A stretch of DNA of 64,000 nt, taken from Frigoribacterium sp. ACAM 257. Lineage in GTDB: Bacteria > Actinomycetota > Actinomycetes > Actinomycetales > Microbacteriaceae. Position numbers and translations under genes: made by a program. Of this stretch, positions 8,265-15,503 are shown piece after piece (the stretch's first letter is position 1; each line of letters opens with the position of its first letter). Location: NCBI RefSeq assembly GCF_007954365.1, contig NZ_VOLO01000007.1, forward strand, positions 1 to 64,000. Direction: 5' to 3'. The notes beneath the pieces were generated by a model. The model had not been told where the DNA came from and ran no database searches. It saw only the letters and a program-made list of their open reading frames with translations.

Positions 8265-8309
8265 CCCCGCACCCCGCACCCCGCAGCACCCCGCACCCCG
8301 CACCCCGCA
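8265..8309. repeat. Six CCCCGCA heptamers
   Basis: Three CCCCGCA units (8265-8285), a GCA interruption and three more units (8289-8309) lie between the CTGAAG operator and the kinase-gene hairpin. This is a simple-sequence tract likely to vary in copy number; its distance from the PepSY -10 makes a direct promoter effect uncertain. Confidence 0.8.
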
Positions 8310-8365
8310 CCCCGGAGTGGACGATGCACCCCGTCGTTCCGGGGTGCATCGTCCACTCCGGGGTG
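8308..8365. terminator. Perfect 26-bp hairpin after the histidine kinase gene
   Basis: The arms 8308-8333 and 8340-8365 are exact inverted copies (beginning CACCCCGGAGTGGACG) around a six-base loop TCGTTC. It lies between the end of the kinase gene at 8402 and the PepSY operator, so it probably separates the two transcription units. Confidence 0.75.
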
Positions 8366-8401
8366 TTTCGACATCGAGGAGGCGCTGGTCACGCCGACAG
8401 G

Positions 8402-10072
8402 TCAGGCCGCGTCGGCGGGGAGGTCGACCACGAACCGGGCGCCGCCGAGCGGTGCCGTCTCGACCCGCACCGAGCCCCCGTGCACCCGCACGATCTCGGC
8501 GACGATGGCGAGGCCGAGACCGCTGCCGCCGGCGTCGCGGTCGCGGGCCTCGTCGAGCCGGACGAAGCGCTCGAAGATGCGCACGTGGTCCTCCGGCGCG
8601 ACTCCCGCGCCGTCGTCGTCCACGGTCAGCACGGCACGCCCCCCAGGAGTCTCGACCAGCCCGAGGGCCACGGTCGAGCGGGCGTGCCGGGACGCGTTCG
8701 CGACGAGGTTGCGGACGACCTGGCCGAGCAGCCCCTCGTCGCCGCGCACACGGGCAGGGCCCACCGCCGTCGCGTCGACGGAGACACCCGGACCAGTGCC
8801 CGCTGCCGATCGCAGACGCGCCGCCTCGGTCAGCACGAGGTCGTCGAGGTCGACGGGGCGGCGGGCGACGCCGAGAGCGCCCTCGTCGGACCGGGCGAGG
8901 ACCAGCAGGCCCTGCACCAGGGAGGTGAGGCGCGCCTCCTCGCCGAGGACGGTGCCGGCGAGCGCCCGTCCGTCGATGCTGTCGGGGTGCAGCAGGGCGA
9001 CCTCGGCGTGCTGCCTGATCGTCGCGAGCGGCGTCTTGAGCTCGTGCGAGGCGTCGCCGACGAAGCGCCGCTGCGCCGTCGCGGAGGCGTCGAGCCGGTC
9101 GAGCATGCCGTTCAGGGTCGACGCGAGCCGCGACACCTCGTCTCCCCCTCCCGGGTCGGCGAGGCGGTGCGACAGGTTCGCGGCGGTCACCTCGGCGACC
9201 TCGCGGCGCATCGACTCGACCGGGCGCAGCGCCCGCCCGACCACGAACCAGGTCGTCACGCCCAGCACGAGCAGCGCCACGGGGACGGCCACGCCGAGCG
9301 TGAGCAGGCTGGCCGAGGAGGCGGCCTGCGCCTCGTCGAGGGAGCGCGCGGCCACGACGTCCCACCGGGTCGTGACGGTCTGGACGTCGTCGGCGGAGTC
9401 GTCCGACGACTCGTCCGAGCCCGAGGAGGCGGCCGCGTCGTCAGCTGCCCGGGCGGCGGCGTCCTCGGCGGCGTCCTCGGCGGCGTCGCGGGCATCCTCG
9501 GCGGCGTCCCGCGCAGCCTCGGCGGCGTCGTCCTCGTCGAGGGCGTCGTCGTCGGACGAGGACTCCGACGGCTCGGGCACAGGGGAGGGACTCGACGACG
9601 GGCTCGGGCTGAGGCTCGGCGATGCGGTCGACGTCGCAGTCGTCGCCGACTCGGCGCCGTCGGCCTCGACGACGAAGTCGTCCCCGTCGAGCGAGACCCG
9701 GCTGCCGGAGGTCACGCCGGCGAGCTCGCGTGCGTGCTCGGCGAGGTCGTCGTCGCCGCCCGTCGCGACGAGCCTGCCGGAGGAGTCGAAGACCGCCACG
9801 AGCGCACCGTCCGCGTCGCCGGAGACGGCGACGGCAGGACTCGAGCCGCCCGCGAGGGCGGCGACTGCACGGTCGACGTCGGCGGACGCGGCAGACCGCG
9901 GGGCGTCCGCGAGCACCGCCTGCTGCACCAGCGCGAAGACGATCGCGAACGCGCCGAGGGTGAGGGCCACGGCGAGCACGGCGGCCGCGGTGATGCGGAG
10001 GCGCAGCGAGCCGCGGCGGCCACGAGGACCGCGGCGACCACGGCGGCCGACGCGACCGGCGTCGTCAGCCAC
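8402..10072 (-). CDS. Sensor histidine kinase with acidic extracytoplasmic domain
   Basis: The GTG at 10072 overlaps the stop of the response regulator by eight bases, indicating translational coupling; the frame open upstream of it is a shadow. The 556-residue protein has TM1 (about residues 25-48), an extracytoplasmic domain of about 190 residues with a very acidic, low-complexity stretch (repeated AAEDARDAAEDA and SSDD), TM2 (about 245-270), HAMP, HisKA with the phospho-acceptor in DASHELKTPLA (about residue 341), and HATPase_c with N box NLVANASRHA, DDDGAGVAP and GGSGLGLAIV. It should autophosphorylate and pass phosphate to the OmpR-type partner. The signal is unknown; the acidic domain suggests cation or envelope-charge sensing, which is inference. 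Confidence 0.92.
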   Translation of the reverse strand: MADDAGRVGRRGRRGPRGRRGSLRLRITAAAVLAVALTLGAFAIVFALVQQAVLADAPRSAASADVDRAVAALAGGSSPAVAVSGDADGALVAVFDSSGRLVATGGDDDLAEHARELAGVTSGSRVSLDGDDFVVEADGAESATTATSTASPSLSPSPSSSPSPVPEPSESSSDDDALDEDDAAEAARDAAEDARDAAEDAAEDAAARAADDAAASSGSDESSDDSADDVQTVTTRWDVVAARSLDEAQAASSASLLTLGVAVPVALLVLGVTTWFVVGRALRPVESMRREVAEVTAANLSHRLADPGGGDEVSRLASTLNGMLDRLDASATAQRRFVGDASHELKTPLATIRQHAEVALLHPDSIDGRALAGTVLGEEARLTSLVQGLLVLARSDEGALGVARRPVDLDDLVLTEAARLRSAAGTGPGVSVDATAVGPARVRGDEGLLGQVVRNLVANASRHARSTVALGLVETPGGRAVLTVDDDGAGVAPEDHVRIFERFVRLDEARDRDAGGSGLGLAIVAEIVRVHGGSVRVETAPLGGARFVVDLPADAA

Positions 10073-10742
10073 CCCGCGCCTCCAGCCGGTACCCGGCCCC
10101 GCGCAGCGTGACGATCGACTCGCGGCCGAAGGGCCGGTCGACCTTGTTGCGGAGATGCCGGACGTACACCTCCACGATGTTCGGGTCGCCCTCGAAGTCG
10201 TCGTTCCAGACGCCGTCGAGCACCTCGCGCTTCGTGACCACGCTGCCCGCACGGCGCATCAGGAACTCGAGCACGGCGAACTCGCGACTCGTCAGCTCGA
10301 TCTGCTCGTCGCCGCGCCGGACGTCGCGCGACGCCGGGTCGAGCCGGAGGTCGCCGGCTTCGAGCACGACCGGACGCTCCCGGGCCCCGCGGCGGACGAG
10401 CGCACGGAGGCGCGCGAGCAGCACCGCGAACGAGAACGGCTTCGTGAGGTAGTCGTCGGCCCCGGTGTCGAGGGCCTCGACCTGGTCCCACTCGCCGTCC
10501 TTGGCCGTGAGCATGATGACCGGCGTCCAGTCGCCTCCTTCGCGCATCGCCCGGCAGACGGCGTAGCCGCTCATGCCGGGCAGCATGATGTCGAGGACGA
10601 CCACGTCGTAGCTGCCCTCGCGGGTGCGCCAGAGGGCGTCTGTACCGGTGCCGGCCACGTCGACGGCCATGCCCTCGGCCTCGAGCCCGACGCGGAGCCC
10701 CTCGGCCAGGGTCGGCTGGTCCTCGACGACGAGCACGCGCAC
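10065..10742 (-). CDS. OmpR/PhoB-family response regulator
   Basis: I choose the GTG at 10742 because CCCCTTCCT on the plus strand (AGGAAGGGG on the message) lies six bases ahead; an in-frame ATG at 10769 is possible but would add nine residues outside the receiver fold. The 225-residue product has a receiver domain (VEDQ acidic pair, VVLDIMLPG phospho-Asp near residue 51, MLTAKD, DYLTKPF Lys) and a winged-helix DNA-binding domain (LTSREFAVLEFLM, then NIVEVYVRHLRNKVD and the wing RGAGYRL). It is the first gene of a two-gene operon with the kinase and is probably autoregulated through CTGAAG repeats at 10799-10826. Confidence 0.93.
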   Translation of the reverse strand: MRVLVVEDQPTLAEGLRVGLEAEGMAVDVAGTGTDALWRTREGSYDVVVLDIMLPGMSGYAVCRAMREGGDWTPVIMLTAKDGEWDQVEALDTGADDYLTKPFSFAVLLARLRALVRRGARERPVVLEAGDLRLDPASRDVRRGDEQIELTSREFAVLEFLMRRAGSVVTKREVLDGVWNDDFEGDPNIVEVYVRHLRNKVDRPFGRESIVTLRGAGYRLEARGG

Positions 10743-10781
10743 GGTCGGCCCCTTCCTCGCGCGCACCATGCCCGCGTGCCC

Positions 10782-10826
10782 ATCCTGGCGCGGGTGCGCT
10801 GAAGCGCCGCTGAAGCGGCGCCGAAG
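10782..10826 (-). promoter_or_regulatory. Predicted autoregulatory operator and promoter of the response regulator
   Basis: On the plus strand CTGAAG at 10799-10804, CTGAAG at 10810-10815 and CCGAAG at 10821-10826 repeat every 11 bp (unit CTGAAGCGCCG). Eleven bases separate the proximal repeat from a -10-like CAGGAT (10782-10787, minus strand), exactly as at the PepSY promoter. Likely binding site for the phosphorylated regulator. Confidence 0.65.
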
Positions 10827-10849
10827 CGCCTCCCGCGATGCGGCTCACG

Positions 10850-10921
10850 TCGAGGGCGGGTCATCTGGGTCGAGGGCGGGTCGTTCGGGACCCGCCCTCG
10901 ACCCGGATGACCCGCCCTCGA
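10850..10921. terminator. 33-bp hairpin downstream of the SDR gene
   Basis: Arms 10850-10882 and 10889-10921 match at 32 of 33 positions (the exception can pair G-T) around a six-base loop. Each arm itself contains TCGAGGGCGGGTC twice. It separates the SDR gene from the response-regulator promoter. Confidence 0.75.
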
Positions 10922-10958
10922 GCTGTGCCCCGCTCAGCCGCGAGCCTGAGCGCGAGCG

Positions 10959-11711
10959 CTAGTGCGCCGAGTAGCCGCCGTCGACGAGGTGGTAGCTGCC
11001 CGAGATGAACGAGGCCTCGGGGCTGAGGAGGAACAGCACGAGAGCCGCGACCTCCGAGTCGGTGCCGAGCCGGCCCGACGCGTGCTGGCCCTCGAGCGCG
11101 TGCAGCTCGTCGGTCGACATCGACGAGCGGACGAGGGGCGTGTCGATGAAGCCGGGGCCGACGGCGTTGGTGCGGACGCCCTGCGCCGTGTACTCGAGCG
11201 CGGCGACCTTGGTCAGACCGATGAGAGCGTGCTTCGAGGTGACGTAGGCCGCGTTCTTCGCGATGCCGACCGAGCCCAGCACGGAGGCCATGTTGACGAC
11301 GGCTCCGCCGCCGGCCTCCACCATCGCGGGCAGCTGGAACTTGAGGCCGTAGAAGACGCCGTCGAGGTCGACCGAGCGGACCCTGTCCCAGGCGGCGATG
11401 TCGTAGTCGCCGATGGTCTGCGGCGCGGCGCCGATGCCCGCGTTGTTGACGGCGAGGTGCAGGGCTCCGTAGGTCTCCTTCGCGAACGCGACGGCCGCCT
11501 CCGAGTGCTCCCACTTCGCGGTGTTCTGCTCGAACGCGACGGCCGTGCCGCCGGTCGAGGTGATCTCGTCGACGATGCGCTGTGCCGCCTCGACGTTGAT
11601 GTCGGTCACGACGACCGACGCGCCCTCCGCGGCGAGCTGCCGCGAGACCTCGGCGCCGATGCCGCTCCCGCCGCCGGTGACGATCGCCGTCTTGCCGCTG
11701 AACTTGCCCAT
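10959..11711 (-). CDS. Short-chain dehydrogenase/reductase (classical SDR)
   Basis: The ATG at 11711 (MGKFSGKTAIVTGGG) has AGGAAG about ten bases upstream and gives a 250-residue protein of normal classical SDR length; the longer frame adds 22 residues without family similarity. It shows TGGGSGIG (dinucleotide binding, residues 12-19), NNAGIG, the catalytic Ser region NMASVLGS, and AAYVTSKHAL (Tyr and Lys of the YxxxK motif). It should be an NAD(P)H-dependent oxidoreductase of a carbonyl or alcohol substrate, most like FabG- or glucose-dehydrogenase-type proteins. It is divergent from a MarR gene and may belong to its regulon. The substrate is not predictable. Confidence 0.9.
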   Translation of the reverse strand: MGKFSGKTAIVTGGGSGIGAEVSRQLAAEGASVVVTDINVEAAQRIVDEITSTGGTAVAFEQNTAKWEHSEAAVAFAKETYGALHLAVNNAGIGAAPQTIGDYDIAAWDRVRSVDLDGVFYGLKFQLPAMVEAGGGAVVNMASVLGSVGIAKNAAYVTSKHALIGLTKVAALEYTAQGVRTNAVGPGFIDTPLVRSSMSTDELHALEGQHASGRLGTDSEVAALVLFLLSPEASFISGSYHLVDGGYSAH

Positions 11712-11819
11712 GCTGTCGCTTCTTCCTCGTGTCGTGTGGGGCTCGTCGATGAGCCGTCCTCGACGATACGCCTGCATGGACCTGGCGGCAACAGGTGTCG
11801 GACATCGTGCCCGATCGTT

Positions 11820-11840
11820 TACTTAGGCGAGCTAAATGAT
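11820..11840. promoter_or_regulatory. Predicted MarR operator between SDR and marR
   Basis: TTAGGCGAGCTAA (11823-11835) is an inverted repeat, TTAG-N5-CTAA, in an AT-rich patch ahead of the marR start at 11855. MarR proteins typically bind such short palindromes in their own promoters. It could control both divergent units. Confidence 0.5.
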
Positions 11841-11854
11841 TAAGCTGACGGGCG

Positions 11855-12319
11855 ATGACCGACACCGCAACACCCGCACCCGCACCCGCACGCCGCACCG
11901 TTCCGCACGCCCAGCTCGCGAGCGACGTGCGCGGCTCCGTGCTCCGCCTCGCCCGCCGCATGCGTCAGCAGAAGGCCGACGTCGACGTCTCCGACGCGCA
12001 GATGACGGCCCTCGGCTACGTGTTCCAGGAGCAGCCGCTCACCATCGGCGCCCTGACCGAGCACGAGGGCGTCACTCCCCCGTCGATGAACCGCACGGTC
12101 GGCAAGCTCGTCGACGCCGGCCTGCTCAGCCGCCGGGTCGACGACGACGACCGTCGCCGGGTGGTGCTCGAGACGACGGAGGCGGGTGCCGCGTTCGTGC
12201 TCGAGACCCGACGCCGCCGCGACGAGTGGCTGGTGCCGCGGCTGGCCGCGCTGACCGCCGACGAGCGCCGCACCCTGGCCGACGCCACCGAGATCCTCCG
12301 GAAGCTGAACCGCTCGTGA
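11855..12319 (+). CDS. MarR-family transcriptional regulator
   Basis: This 154-residue regulator has an N-terminal dimerisation helix, then DAQMTALGYVFQEQPLTIGALTEHEGVTPPSMNRTVGKLVDAGLLSRRVDDDDRRRVVLETTEAG, a complete MarR winged helix with the conserved D(x)RR wing. It overlaps the following MFS gene by four bases (GTGA), so the two are translationally coupled and the regulator probably represses its own efflux operon in response to the transporter's substrate. The start ATG at 11855 lacks a strong Shine-Dalgarno (GACGGGCG upstream). Confidence 0.92.
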   Translation: MTDTATPAPAPARRTVPHAQLASDVRGSVLRLARRMRQQKADVDVSDAQMTALGYVFQEQPLTIGALTEHEGVTPPSMNRTVGKLVDAGLLSRRVDDDDRRRVVLETTEAGAAFVLETRRRRDEWLVPRLAALTADERRTLADATEILRKLNRS

Positions 12320-13704
12320 GCGCGATGTTCCGCTCGCTCGGCCTCTACAACTACCGGCTCTGGTTCGGCGGCGCGCTCGTCTCGAACACGGGCACGTGGA
12401 TGCAGGCCACCGCGCAGGACTGGCTCGTGCTCACCCACCTGACCGACCACGACGCGACCGCGGTCGGCATCACGATGGCCCTGCAGTTCGCGCCGCCCAT
12501 CTTGCTCGTGCCCGTCACGGGGCTGATCGCCGACCGGTTCGACCGCCGCCGCATGCTGATGCTCACCCAGGGCACGATGGCGCTGCTCGGCCTGGCCCTC
12601 GGCCTGCTCGTGCTCACCGACGTCGCGCAGCTCTGGATGGTGTGGGTCTTCGCGCTCCTGCTCGGCACGGTCAACGCGATCGACGCCCCGATCCGACAGA
12701 GCTTCGTCTCGGAGCTCGTGCCCCCCGGCCACCTCTCGAACGCCGTCTCGCTGAACTCCGCCTCGTTCAACGGCGCGCGCCTCCTCGGCCCTGCCGTCGC
12801 CGGCGTGCTGATCGCGAGCGTGGGCACCGGCTGGGTGTTCCTGATCAACGCGGCGTCGTTCGCCGCGGTGCTGCTGTCGCTGCGCTTCATCCGCGTCTCT
12901 CAGCTGCAGCACAAGCCGCCGGTGTCCCGGGCGAAGGGGCAGATCCGCGAGGGGTTCCGGTACGTCAAGGGGCGCCCCGACCTGCTCGTCGTCTTCACGA
13001 TGATCTTCGTGATCGGCACCTTCGGCCTCAACTTCCCGATCTTCACGTCGACGATGGCGAGCGTCGAGTTCGGCGTGGACGCCAGCGGGTTCGGCCTGCT
13101 CTCGTCCTGCATCGCCGTGGGGTCGCTGACCGGCGCCCTGCTCTCGGCGCGACGGGAGCGCCCGCGGATGCGGGTGCTGGTGCTGGCCGCCGCCTCCTTC
13201 GGGGTGACCTGCACCGTCGCCGCGCTGATGCCCAGCTACTGGACGTTCGCCGCCGTGCTCGTCGCCGTCGGGCTCTCGTCGATCACGCTGATGACCACGG
13301 CCAACAGCACCGTGCAGCTGTCGACCGCGCCCGAGATGCGCGGCCGCGTGATGGCGCTGTACATGGCGATCTTCACGGGCGGCACGCCGCTCGGCGCCCC
13401 GATCGTGGGCTGGGTCGCCGACACGGCAGGGCCCCGCTGGGCGATCGGCGTCGGTGCCGCCGCCGGCTTCGTCGCCGCCGGGATCGCGGTCGTCTGGCTC
13501 GTGCGCCGACAGCACCTGCGGGTGCGCCGGGTGGCACCGGTCGCCGCGGCCGCGGACGCCGGGGTCGTGCGGCGGATCGCGCCGCGGCTCGTGCCGCACT
13601 TCACCGTCGAGCACGACGGCGACGGGGGCAGGCCCGCCCGCGACCGACGCGACGAAGCGGCCGCCGTGCTCGCCGCGGACGAGGTCGCCGCGCGCACGTC
13701 TTGA
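12316..13704 (+). CDS. MFS transporter, MFS_3/EntS-like exporter
   Basis: The GTG at 12316 overlaps the marR stop; an ATG at 12325 is the alternative start. The 462-residue protein begins FRSLGLYNYRLWFGGALVSNTGTWMQATAQDWLVL, the hallmark of MFS_3 (transmembrane secretion effector/EntS) exporters, and has about twelve helices with the motif A-like loop ADRFDRRRMLM. The C-terminal 60 residues are charged and cytoplasmic. Cotranscription with marR points to efflux of a small toxic molecule or siderophore-like compound. The substrate is unknown. Confidence 0.9.
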   Translation: MSAMFRSLGLYNYRLWFGGALVSNTGTWMQATAQDWLVLTHLTDHDATAVGITMALQFAPPILLVPVTGLIADRFDRRRMLMLTQGTMALLGLALGLLVLTDVAQLWMVWVFALLLGTVNAIDAPIRQSFVSELVPPGHLSNAVSLNSASFNGARLLGPAVAGVLIASVGTGWVFLINAASFAAVLLSLRFIRVSQLQHKPPVSRAKGQIREGFRYVKGRPDLLVVFTMIFVIGTFGLNFPIFTSTMASVEFGVDASGFGLLSSCIAVGSLTGALLSARRERPRMRVLVLAAASFGVTCTVAALMPSYWTFAAVLVAVGLSSITLMTTANSTVQLSTAPEMRGRVMALYMAIFTGGTPLGAPIVGWVADTAGPRWAIGVGAAAGFVAAGIAVVWLVRRQHLRVRRVAPVAAAADAGVVRRIAPRLVPHFTVEHDGDGGRPARDRRDEAAAVLAADEVAARTS

Positions 13705-13745
13705 GCTGAGCCCGCGGCTGCGGCGGCGGCGTCAGCGGGGCGGCC

Positions 13746-13809
13746 GCACCCCTCGAACCCGCGCACACCCCTCGGCGCGCGCGAGGGTGCGCGCGGGTTC
13801 GAGGGGTGC
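13746..13809. terminator. Long hairpin after the MFS gene (GAACCCGCGC family)
   Basis: The left arm from 13746 begins GCACCCCTCGAACCCGCGC and pairs with the segment ending at 13809; nineteen bases match exactly, then pairing continues with one mismatch and one bulge. The core GAACCCGCGCACACCC recurs in hairpins near 23930 and 62935. Confidence 0.7.
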
Positions 13810-13875
13810 CGGGGGCCCGAGGGCTGAGCCGTGTCCGCTGAGCGCAGGGGGCTACCGCCTGCGGGCCGCCCGGCG

Positions 13876-13881
13876 TACAGT
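13876..13881 (+). promoter_or_regulatory. -10 hexamer TACAGT ahead of a six-codon leader ORF
   Basis: TACAGT sits six bases before the ATG at 13888, the geometry used by leaderless genes elsewhere in this window. Confidence 0.5.
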
Positions 13882-13887
13882 CCGCCC

Positions 13888-13908
13888 ATGACGAGTCCTC
13901 GGGTCTGA
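13888..13908 (+). CDS. Putative leaderless leader peptide, MTSPRV
   Basis: ATG-ACG-AGT-CCT-CGG-GTC-TGA begins six bases after a TACAGT hexamer and ends 37 bases before the ATG of the membrane protein gene at 13946. It is too short for ordinary gene finding. If transcription starts at this ATG, ribosomes would translate six codons first, so it could act as a leader peptide or upstream ORF affecting the downstream gene. This is inference from geometry only; there is no homology support. Confidence 0.35.
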   Translation: MTSPRV

Positions 13909-13945
13909 TCCGGCCCCGCGGCGTCCCGTCGTGGAGGGTCCCGAC

Positions 13946-14554
13946 ATGGGCAGGACAGCGCGGTGCGCGGCAGCGGCTCTCGCCGCCGTCGTCGCCGGAG
14001 GCGCGCTCGGCCTGGCAGCGGACGCCCGCGCCGTCGACGGCCCCTACGACTACGTCGCGGTCGCGTTCCTCCTGCTGGCGTCGGCGCTCGTCGTCGGGGG
14101 CGTCGTCGTGCTGCTCGTCGCCCTGGCCGACCGCCTGCTCGGGCGACTGCCGACGTCGAGCTCGGAGTCGGCCCCGACCCCAGCCCCAGTCGCGCCCGTG
14201 CCCACCCCCGAGGAGGCGGTTCGCACGTCGACCTCGGAGCCGGCTGCTCTCGCGGCGGCCTGGACGACGACCCGCCGGCACGCAGCCAGGGCAGGGCGGG
14301 CGGCGACCTCGGCGACCCGCCGAGCGGCTGCGGCGCGACGTTCCGCGACGAGCTCCCTCACGGACGCGGTCACGCGGTCCGTGGCCGTCGCGCGTGCCGC
14401 CGGCGCGGCGAGGTCGACGGCTGCGACCGCGACCTCGGCTGCCGGACCACTCGATGACGAGTCCGAGCGGACCGCCGTCGGCGCGGGCGTCGCGCTCGCC
14501 ACGTCGTCACCCGCGGCAGCCCGGGACGCGGACCGTCCGCAGCACGACGACTAG
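13946..14554 (+). CDS. Small membrane protein with long Ala-rich cytoplasmic tail, function unknown
   Basis: GGAGGG about seven bases upstream fixes the ATG at 13946. The 202-residue protein has a signal-like first hydrophobic segment (AAAALAAVVAGGALGLAA), a short loop DGPYDY, a second strong membrane helix (VAVAFLLLASALVVGGVVVLLVALADRLL) and about 130 residues rich in Ala, Thr, Ser and Arg. I do not recognise a family; two-helix proteins like this are common next to transporters in actinobacteria. Preceded by the putative leader ORF. Confidence 0.7.
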   Translation: MGRTARCAAAALAAVVAGGALGLAADARAVDGPYDYVAVAFLLLASALVVGGVVVLLVALADRLLGRLPTSSSESAPTPAPVAPVPTPEEAVRTSTSEPAALAAAWTTTRRHAARAGRAATSATRRAAAARRSATSSLTDAVTRSVAVARAAGAARSTAATATSAAGPLDDESERTAVGAGVALATSSPAAARDADRPQHDD

Positions 14555-14636
14555 AGCCCGGCCGAGCCCCCTGAGCACCCAGACGGCCCGGGCGCCCCGG
14601 CGACGGGCACGGTGCAGCACCCCGCGGGGCCGCGGC

Positions 14637-15374
14637 TCAGCGCTTGCTGTAGTCGAAGGAGAGCCGCATCCGGTCGCCCCGGAACACGATCGTCGAGTAC
14701 TCGAAGGCACCGCCTGCGGCGTCCGAGATGACGTCGGTCAGCTGCAGGACGGGGTCACGCGGCTGCAGGTGCAGCAGCTCGGCGTCGGTCGCGGTGACGG
14801 CCACCGCCTCGAGCGACTCGGCGACGTCGTGCATGGCCAGGTCGAACGCCGACTCGAGCACGACGCAGAGCTGCTCGCCCACGACGTCGAGACGGTCGAG
14901 GGTCGGGGCGAGGTCGGCGGGCACGAACGAGCGGTGGACACTCAGCGGCTGCCCGTCGACGGAGCGCAGCCGGACGATCGCGAAGACGAGGGCACCCGGC
15001 GGCAGCCTCAGCCGCTCGCGGACGCGCGTCGGCGCGGGCTCGCAGACCAACGAGACGAGCTCGGTCGAGATGTCGTAGCCGAGCACCTCGAGCTGCTCCC
15101 GGATGCCCTGGTAGGCCGGCGAGACGGCCGTGATCTTGTCGGGGGCGACGTAGGTGCCCTTGCCCTGGACGCGCACGAGCAGCCCGTCGGCGGTGAGCTT
15201 GGTGAGGACCCCCCGGACGGTCATCCGGCTGAGGCCGAACAGCCGGTTGAGCTCGTTCTCGGACGGGATGCGCTGGCTCGGGGCCCACTCGCCGCTCGCG
15301 ATGCGCGCGCGGAAGATCTCTTCGAGCTGCTGGTAGAGGGGGACGAGGGAGTCCCGGTCGACGACGTCGGACAC
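14637..15374 (-). CDS. GntR-family regulator with UTRA domain (HutC subfamily)
   Basis: The GTG at 15374 (VSDVVDRDSLVPLYQQL) has GGGAAGG eight bases upstream. The 245-residue protein has a winged helix-turn-helix (residues about 8-72: LYQQLEEIFRARIASGEW, RIPSENELNRLFGLSRMTVRGVLTKLTADGLLVRVQGKGTYVA) and a UTRA ligand-binding domain (about 85-240). UTRA regulators sense phosphosugars or amino-acid metabolites and usually repress a neighbouring catabolic operon. It is divergent from the aldolase-HAD-dhaL-dhaK operon, with a TTGTCTAG-containing promoter region between them, so it very probably controls that operon. Confidence 0.92.
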   Translation of the reverse strand: MSDVVDRDSLVPLYQQLEEIFRARIASGEWAPSQRIPSENELNRLFGLSRMTVRGVLTKLTADGLLVRVQGKGTYVAPDKITAVSPAYQGIREQLEVLGYDISTELVSLVCEPAPTRVRERLRLPPGALVFAIVRLRSVDGQPLSVHRSFVPADLAPTLDRLDVVGEQLCVVLESAFDLAMHDVAESLEAVAVTATDAELLHLQPRDPVLQLTDVISDAAGGAFEYSTIVFRGDRMRLSFDYSKR

Positions 15375-15422
15375 GAGCACCACCTTCCCAGATCCCTCAC
15401 GGCGAATTCTTGCGGAGTCTAC

Positions 15423-15451
15423 TTGTCTAGCCCTGTATGGACATGTACATT
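15423..15451 (+). promoter_or_regulatory. Promoter of the aldolase operon with overlapping GntR-type operator
   Basis: TTGTCT (15423-15428) and TACATT (15446-15451) are separated by exactly 17 bp, a good housekeeping promoter. The -35 lies in TTGTCTAG, half of the TTGTCTAGACAA-like palindrome used by HutC-type GntR proteins, and the spacer contains the partly palindromic TGTATGGACATGTACA. Repressor binding here would occlude RNA polymerase. Confidence 0.6.
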
Positions 15452-15503
15452 CCGAGCAGGTGCCGGAGGCGGCACCACCCCACGAGGAAGTGAGGACAAA
15501 TCC

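Noticed and set aside
8308-8349. N-terminal extension of the PepSY protein starting in the hairpin
   Set aside because: It would translate through the operator and hairpin; the GTG at 8142 with GGAGA upstream and a membrane helix right after it is far better.
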